From positions 1 to 64,000 of the forward strand of contig JAAHFP010000020.1 of assembly GCA_010672925.1 (NCBI GenBank): a stretch of 64,000 nt of DNA, read 5' to 3'. The notes under the pieces are model-generated. The model had not been told where the DNA came from. It did no database searches and was given only the letters and a program-made list of their open reading frames with translations. Source of the DNA: Symploca sp. SIO1C2 (GTDB lineage: Bacteria > Cyanobacteriota > Cyanobacteriia > Cyanobacteriales > Coleofasciculaceae). This document shows positions 6,983 to 17,804 of the stretch, piece by piece. Each line of letters opens with the position of its first letter. Within the stretch, counting starts at the first letter, position 1. Position numbers and translations under genes: made by a program.

Positions 6983-9835
6983 GTGTTAGGTGTTAAGTTG
7001 AAGAAAAAGCTCGGAGCCATTAGTTGGTGGGGAGTAATCGGTTTTTTAGGCATGATGCCGGTTGTAACTCTGCCCTCACCAACTGTTAGAGCTCAACTTG
7101 TACCGGATAACACCTTAGGCGCAGAAAGTTCTCTAGTGACACCGATGGGGGTACAGGAGTTAATTACAGGGGGAGCAACTAGAGGAGCTAATCTCTTTCA
7201 TAGTTTTGTTGAGTTTAATATTAATGAGGGACAGCAAGTATACTTTGCTAACCCCAATGGTATCGATAACATTCTCACTCGTGTCACAGGTAATAACCCC
7301 TCTAATATCTTGGGCACTTTGGGAGTTGATGGTAATGCTCATCTGTTTTTACTCAATCCCAAGGGTATTTTCTTTGGAAAACAGGCCCAGTTAGACATGG
7401 GAGGTTCCTTTACTGCCAGCACCGCAGATGCGATTAAGTTGGGAGATAATGCTTTTTTTAGCGCTACAGATACCGCCAATAGTAGTTTATTGGATGTTAA
7501 CCCAGAAGTATTATTCAATCATCGCTTGCGCAACCATACAGCCCAAATTAGAAATGCAGGGAATTTAGCAGTTGCTCCAGGACAAGATCTAACTCTACAA
7601 GGAGATGAGATAGAAATAACTGGTTCAATAACAGTATTGGGAGGAAATCTGCTCCTAAATAGTAACGGGAATATTGCTCTAACAGATAGTATAGTAACCA
7701 ATAGTAACATTGGATCAGTCAGCAATGGTAGCATCGAGCTACAAGCAGAGAATATTTACTTAGAGCGATCGCAAATTGTTTCCCGTACCATCAGTAACCA
7801 AACTGCGCCTAATGTTAAAGTAAATGCGACAGGAGAGATTAGTATTAGTGGTGTTAGTCCTCTTCAACCTAATCAAAATCCCCTCACCCAAATCCTCAAT
7901 AGCCGTATTTCCACTGAAACCTATGGAGGGGGAGATGGAGGAGAAGTTACTGTTAATGCAACACAACTGAAGTTCGAGAATGGGGGACAAATTGCCACTT
8001 GGGTAGGACCTGGAGCAACAGGTAATGGTGGCAAAGTTATGGTGGATGCTACTGACTCAATCGTAGCTACTGGTGTTTATTCTTTTAATCCTCTATTAGG
8101 TAGTGGGATTGCTAGCTATACTTTGGGGGCAGGAAGAGGGGGAGATATAGATATATCCACCTCCAGAATCAATCTCATTGATGGAGCATTAGTCTTTTCC
8201 TTTGTGCAAGGAACCGGCAGGGGAGGAGATATAAACGTCGAGGTTGCTGAATTGGTGGAAGCAATCGGAATCAATGCTCTAGCACCTCAGATTAATAGCG
8301 GTATTATCGCTTCGACTTTCGGAAAAGGTGATAGCGGAAGCCTCAACTTATCTACCAGGCAGTTAAGACTTTTTGAGGGAGCCGACATTGTCTCAGCAAG
8401 TTTAAGCCAATTAATTGGTAATCCACCTACAGGTGCTGGAGAAGGAAATGCCGGAGATGTCACTGTTAATGCTCAACAGATAGAAGTAGTAGGAACTAGC
8501 CTTTTGAATCCCGACAATATGACGGGAATTTTCAATAGTACTACTGGCTCAGGAAATGCCGGTAATCTCACTATAACAACCGAAACCTTAAGCATTAGAG
8601 ATGGCGGTGCAGTCGCATCATCAGTTTTTCTTTCCTTTGCCAGTATTGGAACACCTTTACCTAACTCTGGAACAGGTAATGGAGGTAAAGTTACTGTCAA
8701 TGCATCTAAATCAATTGAAATAATTGGTAGCAGTCCCCTACTTTCTGCCAGTTTACTAGGAACATTAACCTTGGGTCAGGGCAATGCTGGAGATACCTTT
8801 ATTCATACTCCTCAACTCAGGTTACTTGATGGGGGTATCATCAGTTCAAGTACAGGGGCTAGTGGTGATGCCGGTAAAATTAACATCAACGCTGCTGAGA
8901 TTTTCATTAGTGGCACTACTCCAGATCAGTTTCCATCGGGAGTAGAAGGGAGTGCTGCAGTCTTTAACGCAGACATACAACAAGCTTTCTTTATACCTCC
9001 AGAACTCACAGGAAGTACAGGAGAAGTAACAATTAATACTGACCAGTTAACTATACAAGATGGAGGTCAAGTTCGGGTTAGACATCAGGGAATTGGTGAT
9101 GCTGGAAGCTTAACCATCAATGCTGATGCAATATTACTAGCTCAGGGAGGACAAATCAATGCTACTACCGCTTCCGGGGCCGGTGGTGGCATTGTTCTCA
9201 ATGTGGAGAAGTTATTACTACTGCGTCAAGGTAGTTCCATAACTGCAGAAGCTTTAGGGGGAAGCGGTAATGGAGGTAATATTGAGCTCAAGGCTCAACA
9301 GGTTGTGGCTATCCCTACAGAAAATAGCGATATTGTTGCAAATGCTGTTGGTGGGAATGGTGGAAATATCAACATTAACAGTGAGGGTATCTTTGGCTTA
9401 CAAGTGCGGGAGCAATTAACACCCCTGAGTGATATCACCGCTAGTTCTCAATCAGGTATTAGCGGCACGATTAATCTCAACATCCTCAATTTTAACCCTT
9501 CCCAATCATTAGTAGAGTTACCTTCTAATTTAGTGGATGCTTCTGAGCAAATTACCGCCGACTGTTCAGCGAAAACCAGTAATCGCTTTGTGGTGACTGG
9601 CAGGGGTGGCATTCCCGATAATCCTACAGAATATCTGCGGGGCAATGCTGTCTGGCAAGATACTCGCAATTTGTCTAGAGTTAATCAGTCAGTAGAATCA
9701 ATAAGTAATTACCCACAACCAACTACCAATAATCAATCACAATTGGTAGAAGCTAAAGGTTGGTTTATGGATGAGGATGGTACAGTTATTCTAACCGCAG
9801 AATATGTCCCAAAGGAGTTACCTAGGGTTTGCTGA
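6983..9835 (+). CDS. Two-partner-secretion exoprotein (filamentous haemagglutinin type)
   Basis: This 950-aa TpsA-like exoprotein has a signal peptide ending near TVRAQ (about residue 38). It is followed by the TPS/haemagglutination-activity domain (about 40-250). The hallmark segments are GANLFHSFVEFNINEGQQVYF, NPNGIDNILTRVTG and LFLLNPKGIFFG. The remainder consists of beta-helical repeats rich in GNGG and SGSGNAGN turns (for example GGNININSEG). The C-terminus has DCSAKTSNRFVVTGRGGIP, seen in cyanobacterial members. It should cross the outer membrane through a TpsB/FhaC-type pore, but no such gene is in the window. The GTG at 6983 was used; a TTG at 6998 is the alternative. The likely role is adhesion or surface structure. 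The gene lies downstream of DUF928. Confidence 0.88.
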   Translation: MLGVKLKKKLGAISWWGVIGFLGMMPVVTLPSPTVRAQLVPDNTLGAESSLVTPMGVQELITGGATRGANLFHSFVEFNINEGQQVYFANPNGIDNILTRVTGNNPSNILGTLGVDGNAHLFLLNPKGIFFGKQAQLDMGGSFTASTADAIKLGDNAFFSATDTANSSLLDVNPEVLFNHRLRNHTAQIRNAGNLAVAPGQDLTLQGDEIEITGSITVLGGNLLLNSNGNIALTDSIVTNSNIGSVSNGSIELQAENIYLERSQIVSRTISNQTAPNVKVNATGEISISGVSPLQPNQNPLTQILNSRISTETYGGGDGGEVTVNATQLKFENGGQIATWVGPGATGNGGKVMVDATDSIVATGVYSFNPLLGSGIASYTLGAGRGGDIDISTSRINLIDGALVFSFVQGTGRGGDINVEVAELVEAIGINALAPQINSGIIASTFGKGDSGSLNLSTRQLRLFEGADIVSASLSQLIGNPPTGAGEGNAGDVTVNAQQIEVVGTSLLNPDNMTGIFNSTTGSGNAGNLTITTETLSIRDGGAVASSVFLSFASIGTPLPNSGTGNGGKVTVNASKSIEIIGSSPLLSASLLGTLTLGQGNAGDTFIHTPQLRLLDGGIISSSTGASGDAGKININAAEIFISGTTPDQFPSGVEGSAAVFNADIQQAFFIPPELTGSTGEVTINTDQLTIQDGGQVRVRHQGIGDAGSLTINADAILLAQGGQINATTASGAGGGIVLNVEKLLLLRQGSSITAEALGGSGNGGNIELKAQQVVAIPTENSDIVANAVGGNGGNININSEGIFGLQVREQLTPLSDITASSQSGISGTINLNILNFNPSQSLVELPSNLVDASEQITADCSAKTSNRFVVTGRGGIPDNPTEYLRGNAVWQDTRNLSRVNQSVESISNYPQPTTNNQSQLVEAKGWFMDEDGTVILTAEYVPKELPRVC

Positions 9836-9982
9836 AATTTGTCGATTGATTCTGGTTTGAATAGGTTTTAGGTGGTAAATTGTGTAAAGAATTTTTACAG
9901 AAAACAACATTCTGCTTAAAAGAAATAACTGAACTCTGAGTCATAGATAGTATGTTGAAATAACAGATTTTGTTGTTGGTAG

Positions 9983-10048
9983 ATATAGCAATCGCCTTGG
10001 CGATTAGGACAAGGTGCTTAAGCCCCTTGTTAACTTGCCTTTGCTATA
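9983..10048. repeat. Repeat family with GATATAGCA-CGCC ends, copy 1
   Basis: It begins ATATAGCAATCGCC, contains GCTTAAGCCCCTTGTTAACTTGCC and ends TTGCTATA. It is related to the copies at 45349-45442 and 62715-62822. This copy is short and lies in the spacer before the TcB-C gene. The rest of 9836-10094 shows nothing else. Confidence 0.65.
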
Positions 10049-10094
10049 AGTTTTAGTTCAACGTACATGATCAATTCCTGTGAGGGGTAAGCTG

Positions 10095-13000
10095 GTGTTC
10101 AATCGCCCAAGCCAATCAACCACAAGTCAAGCCACCGAAGCTGAGCAAAATTATTTCTCTCCACCAACTGCGGTATCCTTACCCAAGGGTGGAGGTGCAA
10201 TCAAAGGTATGGGGGAGAAGTTTGCCGCGAATCCCGTGACAGGAACTGGCTCCATGACTGTACCAATTGCCACTAGTTCTAGTCGTTCTGGGTTTGCTCC
10301 GCAGCTTTCCCTTGCTTATGATTCGGGTGCTGGTAATGGCACATTTGGTTTGGGTTGGAACTTATCCCTCCCTTCCATTACGCGCAAGACGGATAAAGGT
10401 TTACCTCGCTACTGGGATGCAGAAGAATCCGATGTATTTATTCTGTCGGGAGCCGAAGATCTGGTTCCAGTCTTGAATGGTGAGGGCGCGATCGCGGAAA
10501 CTGACCGTGATGGATATCGTATTCGGCAATACCGTCCCCGTATTGAGGGACTATTCGCCCAGATTGAACGTTGGACTGCGGTGGATTCTGGCGAAACCCA
10601 CTGGCGCTCTATTTCCAAAGACAATATTACCACGTTGTATGGCCAAACTACTGAAAGCCGCATTACTGATTCTGACAATCCCACACGCATTTTTAGCTGG
10701 CGGATTTGTGAGAGCTATGACGATAAAGGCAATGCAATTCGGTACGAGTACAAAGGGGAAAATTCGGATGGGGTTAATACAGCACAGGCACATGAGGGAA
10801 ATCGCACAACTGAGAGTAGATCAAGCAATCGCTACCTGAAGCGAATTAAATACGGAAACCCAACGCCTCGACAACCCCATGAAGACCTTAGCCTGCGAAC
10901 TGATTGGATGTTCGAGGTGGTGTTTGATTATGGAGAACATAACCAGACCAATCCCACTCCTAGCAATGCAGGAATTTGGTCAGTTCGTCAAGATCCGTTT
11001 TCCTCCTATCGAGCCGGTTTTGAAGTGCGCACCTATCGCCTCTGTCAACGATTACTCATGTTCCATCACTTCCCAGAAGAAGCAGGAGTTGGACAGGATT
11101 GTTTAGTGCGCTCAACTGATTTCACCTATTCCGCTGAGGAAAATCCTACAGATACTCGGAATCCGATTTATACCAAACTGATTTCAGTTGCTCACAGAGG
11201 CTACCGAAGGAATTCAGCAGGGGGTTATCTTCAGAAATCTTTACCCCCGTTGGAGTTTACCTACAGCGAACCTGAGATTGATGAAACCGTGCGGGATATT
11301 GACCCCGACAGTTTGGAGAATTTACCTCAAGGATTGGATGGTGCGAATTATCAGTGGGTAGATTTGGATGGGGAAGGTTTATCTGGAATTCTAACAGAGC
11401 AAGGAAACAGCTGGTTCTATAAGCGCAATCTTAGCCCCATTAATATAGTACAAAGTAACGGTAACCAACAGATTGAGGCTCGGTTCGCCCCGGTGGAATT
11501 AGTTGCCAGTCAGCCAGCAACCGCTTTAGCAGATGGTGCTCAATTTATGGATTTAGCTGGAGATGGACAACTGGATCTGGTGGCACTTCGGAGTTTGACA
11601 CCGGGATTTTATGAACGGACTGTAACAGCAGGATGGAAATCCTTTATCCCTTTTAAGTCTCTTCCCGTATTGGATTGGAATAATCCTAACCTCAAGTTTA
11701 TTGACTTAAACGGAGATGGACACAGCGATATTCTGATTACGGAAGAGCAATGCTTGGTGTGGCATCCTTCTCTAGCTGAAGACGGGTTTGGTACAGCAAA
11801 GCGGTCACGCCAGCCTTGGGATGAGGAAAAGGGGCCGCGCATTGTGTTTGCCGATAGCACCCAGTCTATTTACTTGGCAGATATGTCGGGAGATGGGTTG
11901 ACGGATATTGTACGGATTCGTAATGGGGAAGTGTGTTATTGGCCTAATCTGGGATACGGGCAGTTTGGGGCAAAGGTGACAATGGACAATGCCCCCTGGT
12001 TTGATGCACCGGATATCTTTAATCAGCGACGCATCCAGCTAGCAGATATTGATGGTTCTGGTACAACCGATATTATTTACCTGAGTAGCAATGGCGTTCA
12101 GGTTTACTTTAATCAGTCGGGGAATAGTTGGGCAGCAAAACAGGTATTGCGGAGTTTTCCAGGGATGGACAGTGTGGCATCAGTAACAGCAATTGACCTG
12201 TTGGGGAACGGGACTGCTTGTTTATTGTGGTCATCTCCCTTACCAGGAAATAGCCATCAGATGCGCTACATCGACTTGATGGGTGGACAAAAACCCCATC
12301 TATTAATCAAAATGGTTAACAACTTGGGGGCAGAAACCGTTGTACAGTATGCTCCTTCAACTAAGTTTTATTTGCAAGACCAATTTGAGGGTAAACCTTG
12401 GATTACCAAAATCCCCTTTCCAGTGCATGTGGTAGAAAAGGTTACGGTTTTTGATCAATGGCGACAGACCCGTTTCACTTCCACCTATAGCTACCACCAC
12501 GGGTACTTTGATGGCGTGGAACGAGAGTTTCGGGGCTTTGGACGAGTCGAACAAACTGATGTGGAAGATTTTGGCACTTTTGCGGCAGGAAATACGGCGA
12601 GTCCTTATATCAGCGATGACCAAACACTTTACCAACCACCAGTTAAGACTATTACCTGGTTTCATACCGGAGCATTTTTAGACCGGGAGCATATCCTTTC
12701 CGAGTTTGCCGATGAATATTTTCCTCAATGGTTTGAGGCACTTAATCCGGATGAAACAAACCTCTTGGGGAATTTTCAAGAGCATATTCTGCCGGAACCA
12801 GACCTCGCTAGTGAAAACCTCAGTGCAGAAGAATGGCGAGAAGCCTTGCGGTCTTGCAAGGGCATGATGTTGCGGCAGGAGGTGTATGAGTTAGATGTAG
12901 ATGCTCTGGAGCAAGGTGAAGAACGAAAAGTTAAGCTATTTTCCACCGCATTCCATAACTGCCACATTCAACGTCTCCAACCTCGCGGTATCAATCGCCA

Positions 13001-16000
13001 TGCAGTTTTTCTAGTAACTGAAAGCGAGGCAATTACCTATCACTACGAACTAGACTTACAAACTGCTTCTCTGCAACCCGACCCTAGTATTGCCCACACA
13101 TTAAACTTACAAATTGATGAATACGGTAATGTGCTGGAATCGTTAGCAGTAGCCTATCCTCGCATCGGACAGCAAGAGAACGCAACCCTGCCAGAGGGTA
13201 CAGAAGCCCTCATTAATCAGGTACAGCAAGAACGTCATCTGGTCTATACAGAAAATCATTTTACGAACGATGTGCTTGCAGATGACCACTACCGTTTGCG
13301 TTTGTCCTGTGAGGTTAAAACTTATGAACTCACCGGAATTAATCCTGAAGAAGGCTTTTTCTACACTCTATCAGAACTTCAACAGGCTGACATATCCAAC
13401 GATGACATAGTTGAAGAAATTGGCTATCACGAGTTTCCTAATCGCACAACTCCCCAGAAGCGGTTAGTTGAGTGGGTACGGATGCTGTATTTCAGCGATG
13501 ACTTACAAACATCATTACCCTGGGGAGAATTGAACCATCTGGGTTTGCCCTACGAAAATTATCAGTTAGCACTGACGAATGAATTACTTGATGCTGTATT
13601 CAAGCCAGAACACCTGACACCAGAAGTCCGTACCAATTTGGACAACGCCGACTTAAGTGGCTATCTGAGTGGTACAACCCTAGCAGAACGTTTTCCAGAT
13701 ATAGATACCAGCGGTCAGTATTGGATTCGTTCGGGTATTGCTGGCTTTGCACCAGATGCAGCAGAGCATTTCTACTTACCAGAACGCTATACCGATCCTT
13801 TTGGGCAAACCACAACCCTAGTTTACGACTCGCGAGATCTCTATGTTGAGTCCAGCACTGACCCCATTGGTAACACTAGCCAAGTTACTCAGTTTGACTT
13901 TCGGGTACTGGCACCATCCGAGGTTCGGGATATCAACGGCAATCTCTCACGGGTTTACTTGGATGTGCTGGGCTTAACCACCGCAATGGCAGTTATGGGT
14001 AAGGGAGAGGAAGCAGACAGTCTGGATTCCTTTAATGATACGTTGGCGAATCCCACTTCGGCAGAACTCCATGCCTTTTTTGTCGAGAATGCCTACAACG
14101 AAAGCCAAGCTAGAACCTGGCTGGAAAATGCTACAGCCCGATATGTGTATTACTTTGGAGAACAACAGAATAATGATGGCACAACGACTTGGGGCGAACA
14201 TCCTGCCTGTGCTTGTAGTATTATGCGCGAACAGCATAGGGATGAGAGCAGCCCCCTTCAAGTCGCCTTTGAATATTCAGATGGTATGGGAACTGTGTTG
14301 GTGAATAAGGTTCAGGCAGAACCCGAAACCGAGGCAAGTCCCTTACGCTGGATTGCCAGTGGTAAAACTATTCTGAACAATAAGGGCAACCCAGTTAAAC
14401 AGTACGAACCCTATTTCAGCCAGAATGACCAAGGAGAACCAGAGCATCGGTTTGAAGAACCCCAGAAAGTAGGAGTTACACCAATCCTCTATTACGATGC
14501 GGTTGGGCGGCAGGTACGCACTGAAATGCCGGATGGAACCTACAGTCGGGTGGAGTTTTCCCCCTGGTTCATGGCAACCTACGATGGGAATGACACTGTA
14601 TTGGAACCGAACAATAGTTGGTATAATCGCTATTCTAACGGTACACCAGCTGAACAACGGGCAGCTCGTCTTACTGAAATTCATGCCAATACTCCAGCAG
14701 TGACATATCTGGATAGTTTAGGGCGAGAGGTGGTAGCGATCGCGCACAATAAATGGCAGCAAGAGGATGTTATTACTGAAGAAAAATATCTGACCTACAC
14801 CAAACTCGACATCGAAGGCAAACCTCTGTGGATTCAGGATGCGCGGGGCAATCGAGTGATGGAGTATATCAACTCCCCAGGTGCAACAACAGACTTTGTT
14901 CCCTGCTATGACATTGCTGGCAATCTACTCTTCCAGCATAGTATGGATGGAGGCGATCGCTGGATGCTGATGGATGCGACAGGGCAGCCTTTCTATGCCT
15001 GGGATGAGAACGAACCAAGCATAGAAGCGGAACCTCTAGTGCTGGAACATCGCCGTTTTCATACAGTATATGATGCCTTGCGTCGTCCGGTAGAGCAGCA
15101 GTTACAAATTGAGGATGGTGCTTCCCAGATAATTGAACGGTTTGTTTATGGAGAAGGGCAACTAGAAGAGCTAAATCTTAATCTGCGAGGAAAGGTTTAC
15201 CAACATTATGACTCCAGTGGCTTGGTCACAAATCAATGGTTTGATTTCAAAGAAAATTTACTGGAAATAACACGCCAACTGATTAGTGATTACAAAGCGT
15301 CTGTGATTGACTGGTCTGAGGGTTCTCCCACCAATAGCTTGGAATCTCAGGTGTTTACTGCCCGTACCGAATACGATGCCCTCAACCGTCCCACTTTGTT
15401 AACCAGTCCAGACCAAAGTGTAACCCGTCCGGTGTACAACGAAGCGAATCTACTAGAACAAGTGTACGTGCGGTTGCGGGGGGCAGCAACAGAAACCGTC
15501 TTTGTGGAGAATATTGACTATGACGCGAAGGGACAGCGGACGCTAATTGAGTATGGCAATGGAGTACGGACAACCTATACCTATGACCAAGAAACCTTTC
15601 GACTGGTGCGGTTGCTAACGACTCGTACATCAGATAATGCTCGTTTGCAGGATTTGCAATATACCTACGATCCGGTGGGAAATATTACCGAGATTCGGGA
15701 TGATGCCCAACAGACAGTTTTCTTCAATAATGCTGTCGTTTATCCCAGCAACCGATATGAGTATGATGCGCTCTACCGTCTGATGCGGGCGGAAGGACGA
15801 GAACATGCCGGACAACAGGCAAACCCCCAACCAGACCATGAGGATGTCCCGGTGATGCCGCTACCGCATCCCAATGATAGTCAGGCGATGCGAAACTACA
15901 CGGAACGCTACGAATACGACGGGGTGGGGAATATCCTGGCAATGATTCATGCTGCTACCAATGGTAATTGGATACGCCGCTACCAATATGCCGAAGATAG

Positions 16001-17783
16001 CAATCGCTTGTTAGCCAACAGCAGACCCGGTGATGGAGAAGGTGAGTTTTCAGCAGCCTACACTTATGATACCCACGGCAATATGACAATCATGTCTCAT
16101 TTGCCGTTGATGCGTTGGGATTATCAGGATCGACTTAAGGCAACTAGCCGTCAGGTGGTTAATGAGGGGACACCGGAAATTACCTACTACGTTTATGACG
16201 GTAGTGGTCAGCGAGTCCGGAAGGTAACGGAACGGCAAGCAGCATTAAGAGAAACTCCAACTCGTAAGAACGAACGAATTTATTTGGGTGGATTTGAGAT
16301 TTATCGAGAGTATAACGGCAATGGTGAAACCGTAACGTTGGAGCGGGAAACACTGCATGTGATGGATGACCAGCAGCGGATTGCTTTGGTGGAAACGAAA
16401 ACTATTGACACGGAAAATAGCAGTGAAACTCCCTCGTTAACTCCAAATATTCGTTATCAATTGGGCAATCATTTGGGTTCGGTCAGCTTGGAAGTGGATG
16501 CAATGGGGGCAGTGATTTCCTATGAGGAATATCATCCCTATGGCACAACGGCATATCGCTCTGGACGCTCAGCAGCAGAAGTGAGTTTGAAGCGGTATCG
16601 GTATACAGGGATGGAGCGAGATGGGGAGACAGGATTGGGGTATCACGGAGCGAGGTATTATGCGCTTTGGTTAGGGAGGTGGACTGCGACAGATCCAATT
16701 CAGATATTCGGTGGCATAAATCTATATACCTATGGAAATAACAATCCAGTAATTTTGATTGATTCTAGTGGGTTAGCACCAACTTCCGTTAACTGGAAAA
16801 ATGAACGTAAGAAACATACCCAAAAGAAATCTAGCAAGCTACAAAAAACTAGAGAACAATCTCGTCAGCGTGGCTATCAGCCCGATCCGATGGAAAATAG
16901 GGAAAAAGAATATAAGCAAAAAAAAGGACGTACACCTACTGAAGGACACCATCATTCTGATATTCAACAAGCCAAAAAACGCAGAGCTAATCCAGGTAAA
17001 GTAGGAGACACTAATCGTATGTCTTCGGTTTATTCAAAAAAAGATCCTGTAATTAGAGGCGGTGTAGGGGATATTCCTGTTTGGGATCAAAATTTTCCAA
17101 AAAAAGATGTCAAGACTCATCATAACGTGGCAAAGAGTCTTGATAAGAAGTCACAGTCGAAAGCTCCTAAAACTAGAACAGGCTTATATGATGCAGCAGA
17201 TGAAGGGAAATGGCGTTTGCCTGACACAGTGCAAATGGAAGAACGTGCAAAATATGATTGGACTCCTAAAAATCCTATTGGACCTGAAGTAGATCCTAAG
17301 ACAGGTAGGGTGATTTGGCCTGAGTCAAAATTGCAAAAGAAAGTAGGAGGATCTGTTGGCGAAGGTATGGTATCTAAACTTGGCAAAATAATTGGAAAGG
17401 GAGCGGCGAAGCTTGCTCCTGGTGTTGGGAATGCTGTTGGAATAGCACAAGGCTTAGACAATTTTGAAAAAGGCAATTATATAGAGGGAATCCTGGATAT
17501 TGGAGGCGCGGCACCCGATCCTATCGGAGGCATAATTGACATCGTTGGAATTGGTTATTCTGTTGGCAAGGTGATAGCTGAAGAAAATAACGAAAAACCA
17601 CTTAAAGTTAAACCAATGTTTGATCCTGATATTTTCAAGAAATCAATAAAAAAAACTGATCCTAACCCAGCAGTAGAACCTGAGCCTGTAGATGAATTTG
17701 TTGGGCCTCCTTTGCCTGATGAGTTTGTTGGGCCTCCTTTACCTAAGGGATATGTCGATGTTAGGAATGTTCTTATTGTTTGA
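10095..17783 (+). CDS. Fused TcB-TcC toxin-complex protein (SpvB-Mid-RHS) with C-terminal payload
   Basis: This protein of about 2560 aa forms the cocoon of a Tc toxin. The order is: SpvB/TcaC N-terminal domain (about residues 30-360; NPVTGTGSMTVPI, GFAPQLSLAYDSGAGNG); four FG-GAP-like DXDGD repeats (about 485-665; DLNGDGHSD, DMSGDGLTD); the Tc middle domain (about 730-870; FPVHVVEKVTVFDQW, REFRGFGRVEQTD); RHS/YD repeats (about 1400-2180); and the RHS core (about 2130-2227). In that core R2187, D2200 (TATDPI) and D2223 (IDSSG) match the arginine and two aspartates of the TcC autoprotease. Cleavage near L2227 would free about 335 residues of unrecognised payload. The GTG at 10095 was chosen because AGGGG lies 7 bases before it; an upstream GTG at 10080 is also in frame. 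TcB and TcC are usually separate genes and here form one chain. Confidence 0.9.
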   Translation: MFNRPSQSTTSQATEAEQNYFSPPTAVSLPKGGGAIKGMGEKFAANPVTGTGSMTVPIATSSSRSGFAPQLSLAYDSGAGNGTFGLGWNLSLPSITRKTDKGLPRYWDAEESDVFILSGAEDLVPVLNGEGAIAETDRDGYRIRQYRPRIEGLFAQIERWTAVDSGETHWRSISKDNITTLYGQTTESRITDSDNPTRIFSWRICESYDDKGNAIRYEYKGENSDGVNTAQAHEGNRTTESRSSNRYLKRIKYGNPTPRQPHEDLSLRTDWMFEVVFDYGEHNQTNPTPSNAGIWSVRQDPFSSYRAGFEVRTYRLCQRLLMFHHFPEEAGVGQDCLVRSTDFTYSAEENPTDTRNPIYTKLISVAHRGYRRNSAGGYLQKSLPPLEFTYSEPEIDETVRDIDPDSLENLPQGLDGANYQWVDLDGEGLSGILTEQGNSWFYKRNLSPINIVQSNGNQQIEARFAPVELVASQPATALADGAQFMDLAGDGQLDLVALRSLTPGFYERTVTAGWKSFIPFKSLPVLDWNNPNLKFIDLNGDGHSDILITEEQCLVWHPSLAEDGFGTAKRSRQPWDEEKGPRIVFADSTQSIYLADMSGDGLTDIVRIRNGEVCYWPNLGYGQFGAKVTMDNAPWFDAPDIFNQRRIQLADIDGSGTTDIIYLSSNGVQVYFNQSGNSWAAKQVLRSFPGMDSVASVTAIDLLGNGTACLLWSSPLPGNSHQMRYIDLMGGQKPHLLIKMVNNLGAETVVQYAPSTKFYLQDQFEGKPWITKIPFPVHVVEKVTVFDQWRQTRFTSTYSYHHGYFDGVEREFRGFGRVEQTDVEDFGTFAAGNTASPYISDDQTLYQPPVKTITWFHTGAFLDREHILSEFADEYFPQWFEALNPDETNLLGNFQEHILPEPDLASENLSAEEWREALRSCKGMMLRQEVYELDVDALEQGEERKVKLFSTAFHNCHIQRLQPRGINRHAVFLVTESEAITYHYELDLQTASLQPDPSIAHTLNLQIDEYGNVLESLAVAYPRIGQQENATLPEGTEALINQVQQERHLVYTENHFTNDVLADDHYRLRLSCEVKTYELTGINPEEGFFYTLSELQQADISNDDIVEEIGYHEFPNRTTPQKRLVEWVRMLYFSDDLQTSLPWGELNHLGLPYENYQLALTNELLDAVFKPEHLTPEVRTNLDNADLSGYLSGTTLAERFPDIDTSGQYWIRSGIAGFAPDAAEHFYLPERYTDPFGQTTTLVYDSRDLYVESSTDPIGNTSQVTQFDFRVLAPSEVRDINGNLSRVYLDVLGLTTAMAVMGKGEEADSLDSFNDTLANPTSAELHAFFVENAYNESQARTWLENATARYVYYFGEQQNNDGTTTWGEHPACACSIMREQHRDESSPLQVAFEYSDGMGTVLVNKVQAEPETEASPLRWIASGKTILNNKGNPVKQYEPYFSQNDQGEPEHRFEEPQKVGVTPILYYDAVGRQVRTEMPDGTYSRVEFSPWFMATYDGNDTVLEPNNSWYNRYSNGTPAEQRAARLTEIHANTPAVTYLDSLGREVVAIAHNKWQQEDVITEEKYLTYTKLDIEGKPLWIQDARGNRVMEYINSPGATTDFVPCYDIAGNLLFQHSMDGGDRWMLMDATGQPFYAWDENEPSIEAEPLVLEHRRFHTVYDALRRPVEQQLQIEDGASQIIERFVYGEGQLEELNLNLRGKVYQHYDSSGLVTNQWFDFKENLLEITRQLISDYKASVIDWSEGSPTNSLESQVFTARTEYDALNRPTLLTSPDQSVTRPVYNEANLLEQVYVRLRGAATETVFVENIDYDAKGQRTLIEYGNGVRTTYTYDQETFRLVRLLTTRTSDNARLQDLQYTYDPVGNITEIRDDAQQTVFFNNAVVYPSNRYEYDALYRLMRAEGREHAGQQANPQPDHEDVPVMPLPHPNDSQAMRNYTERYEYDGVGNILAMIHAATNGNWIRRYQYAEDSNRLLANSRPGDGEGEFSAAYTYDTHGNMTIMSHLPLMRWDYQDRLKATSRQVVNEGTPEITYYVYDGSGQRVRKVTERQAALRETPTRKNERIYLGGFEIYREYNGNGETVTLERETLHVMDDQQRIALVETKTIDTENSSETPSLTPNIRYQLGNHLGSVSLEVDAMGAVISYEEYHPYGTTAYRSGRSAAEVSLKRYRYTGMERDGETGLGYHGARYYALWLGRWTATDPIQIFGGINLYTYGNNNPVILIDSSGLAPTSVNWKNERKKHTQKKSSKLQKTREQSRQRGYQPDPMENREKEYKQKKGRTPTEGHHHSDIQQAKKRRANPGKVGDTNRMSSVYSKKDPVIRGGVGDIPVWDQNFPKKDVKTHHNVAKSLDKKSQSKAPKTRTGLYDAADEGKWRLPDTVQMEERAKYDWTPKNPIGPEVDPKTGRVIWPESKLQKKVGGSVGEGMVSKLGKIIGKGAAKLAPGVGNAVGIAQGLDNFEKGNYIEGILDIGGAAPDPIGGIIDIVGIGYSVGKVIAEENNEKPLKVKPMFDPDIFKKSIKKTDPNPAVEPEPVDEFVGPPLPDEFVGPPLPKGYVDVRNVLIV

Positions 17784-17804
17784 GTGTGATTGCAGATCTT
17801 GTAG

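Noticed and set aside
10095..17783. Reading as a WapA/RHS contact-dependent toxin instead of Tc
   Set aside because: The N-terminal SpvB, FG-GAP and Tc-middle regions and the neighbouring TcA gene fit a Tc cocoon. No wall-binding or secretion signal and no immunity gene is seen.
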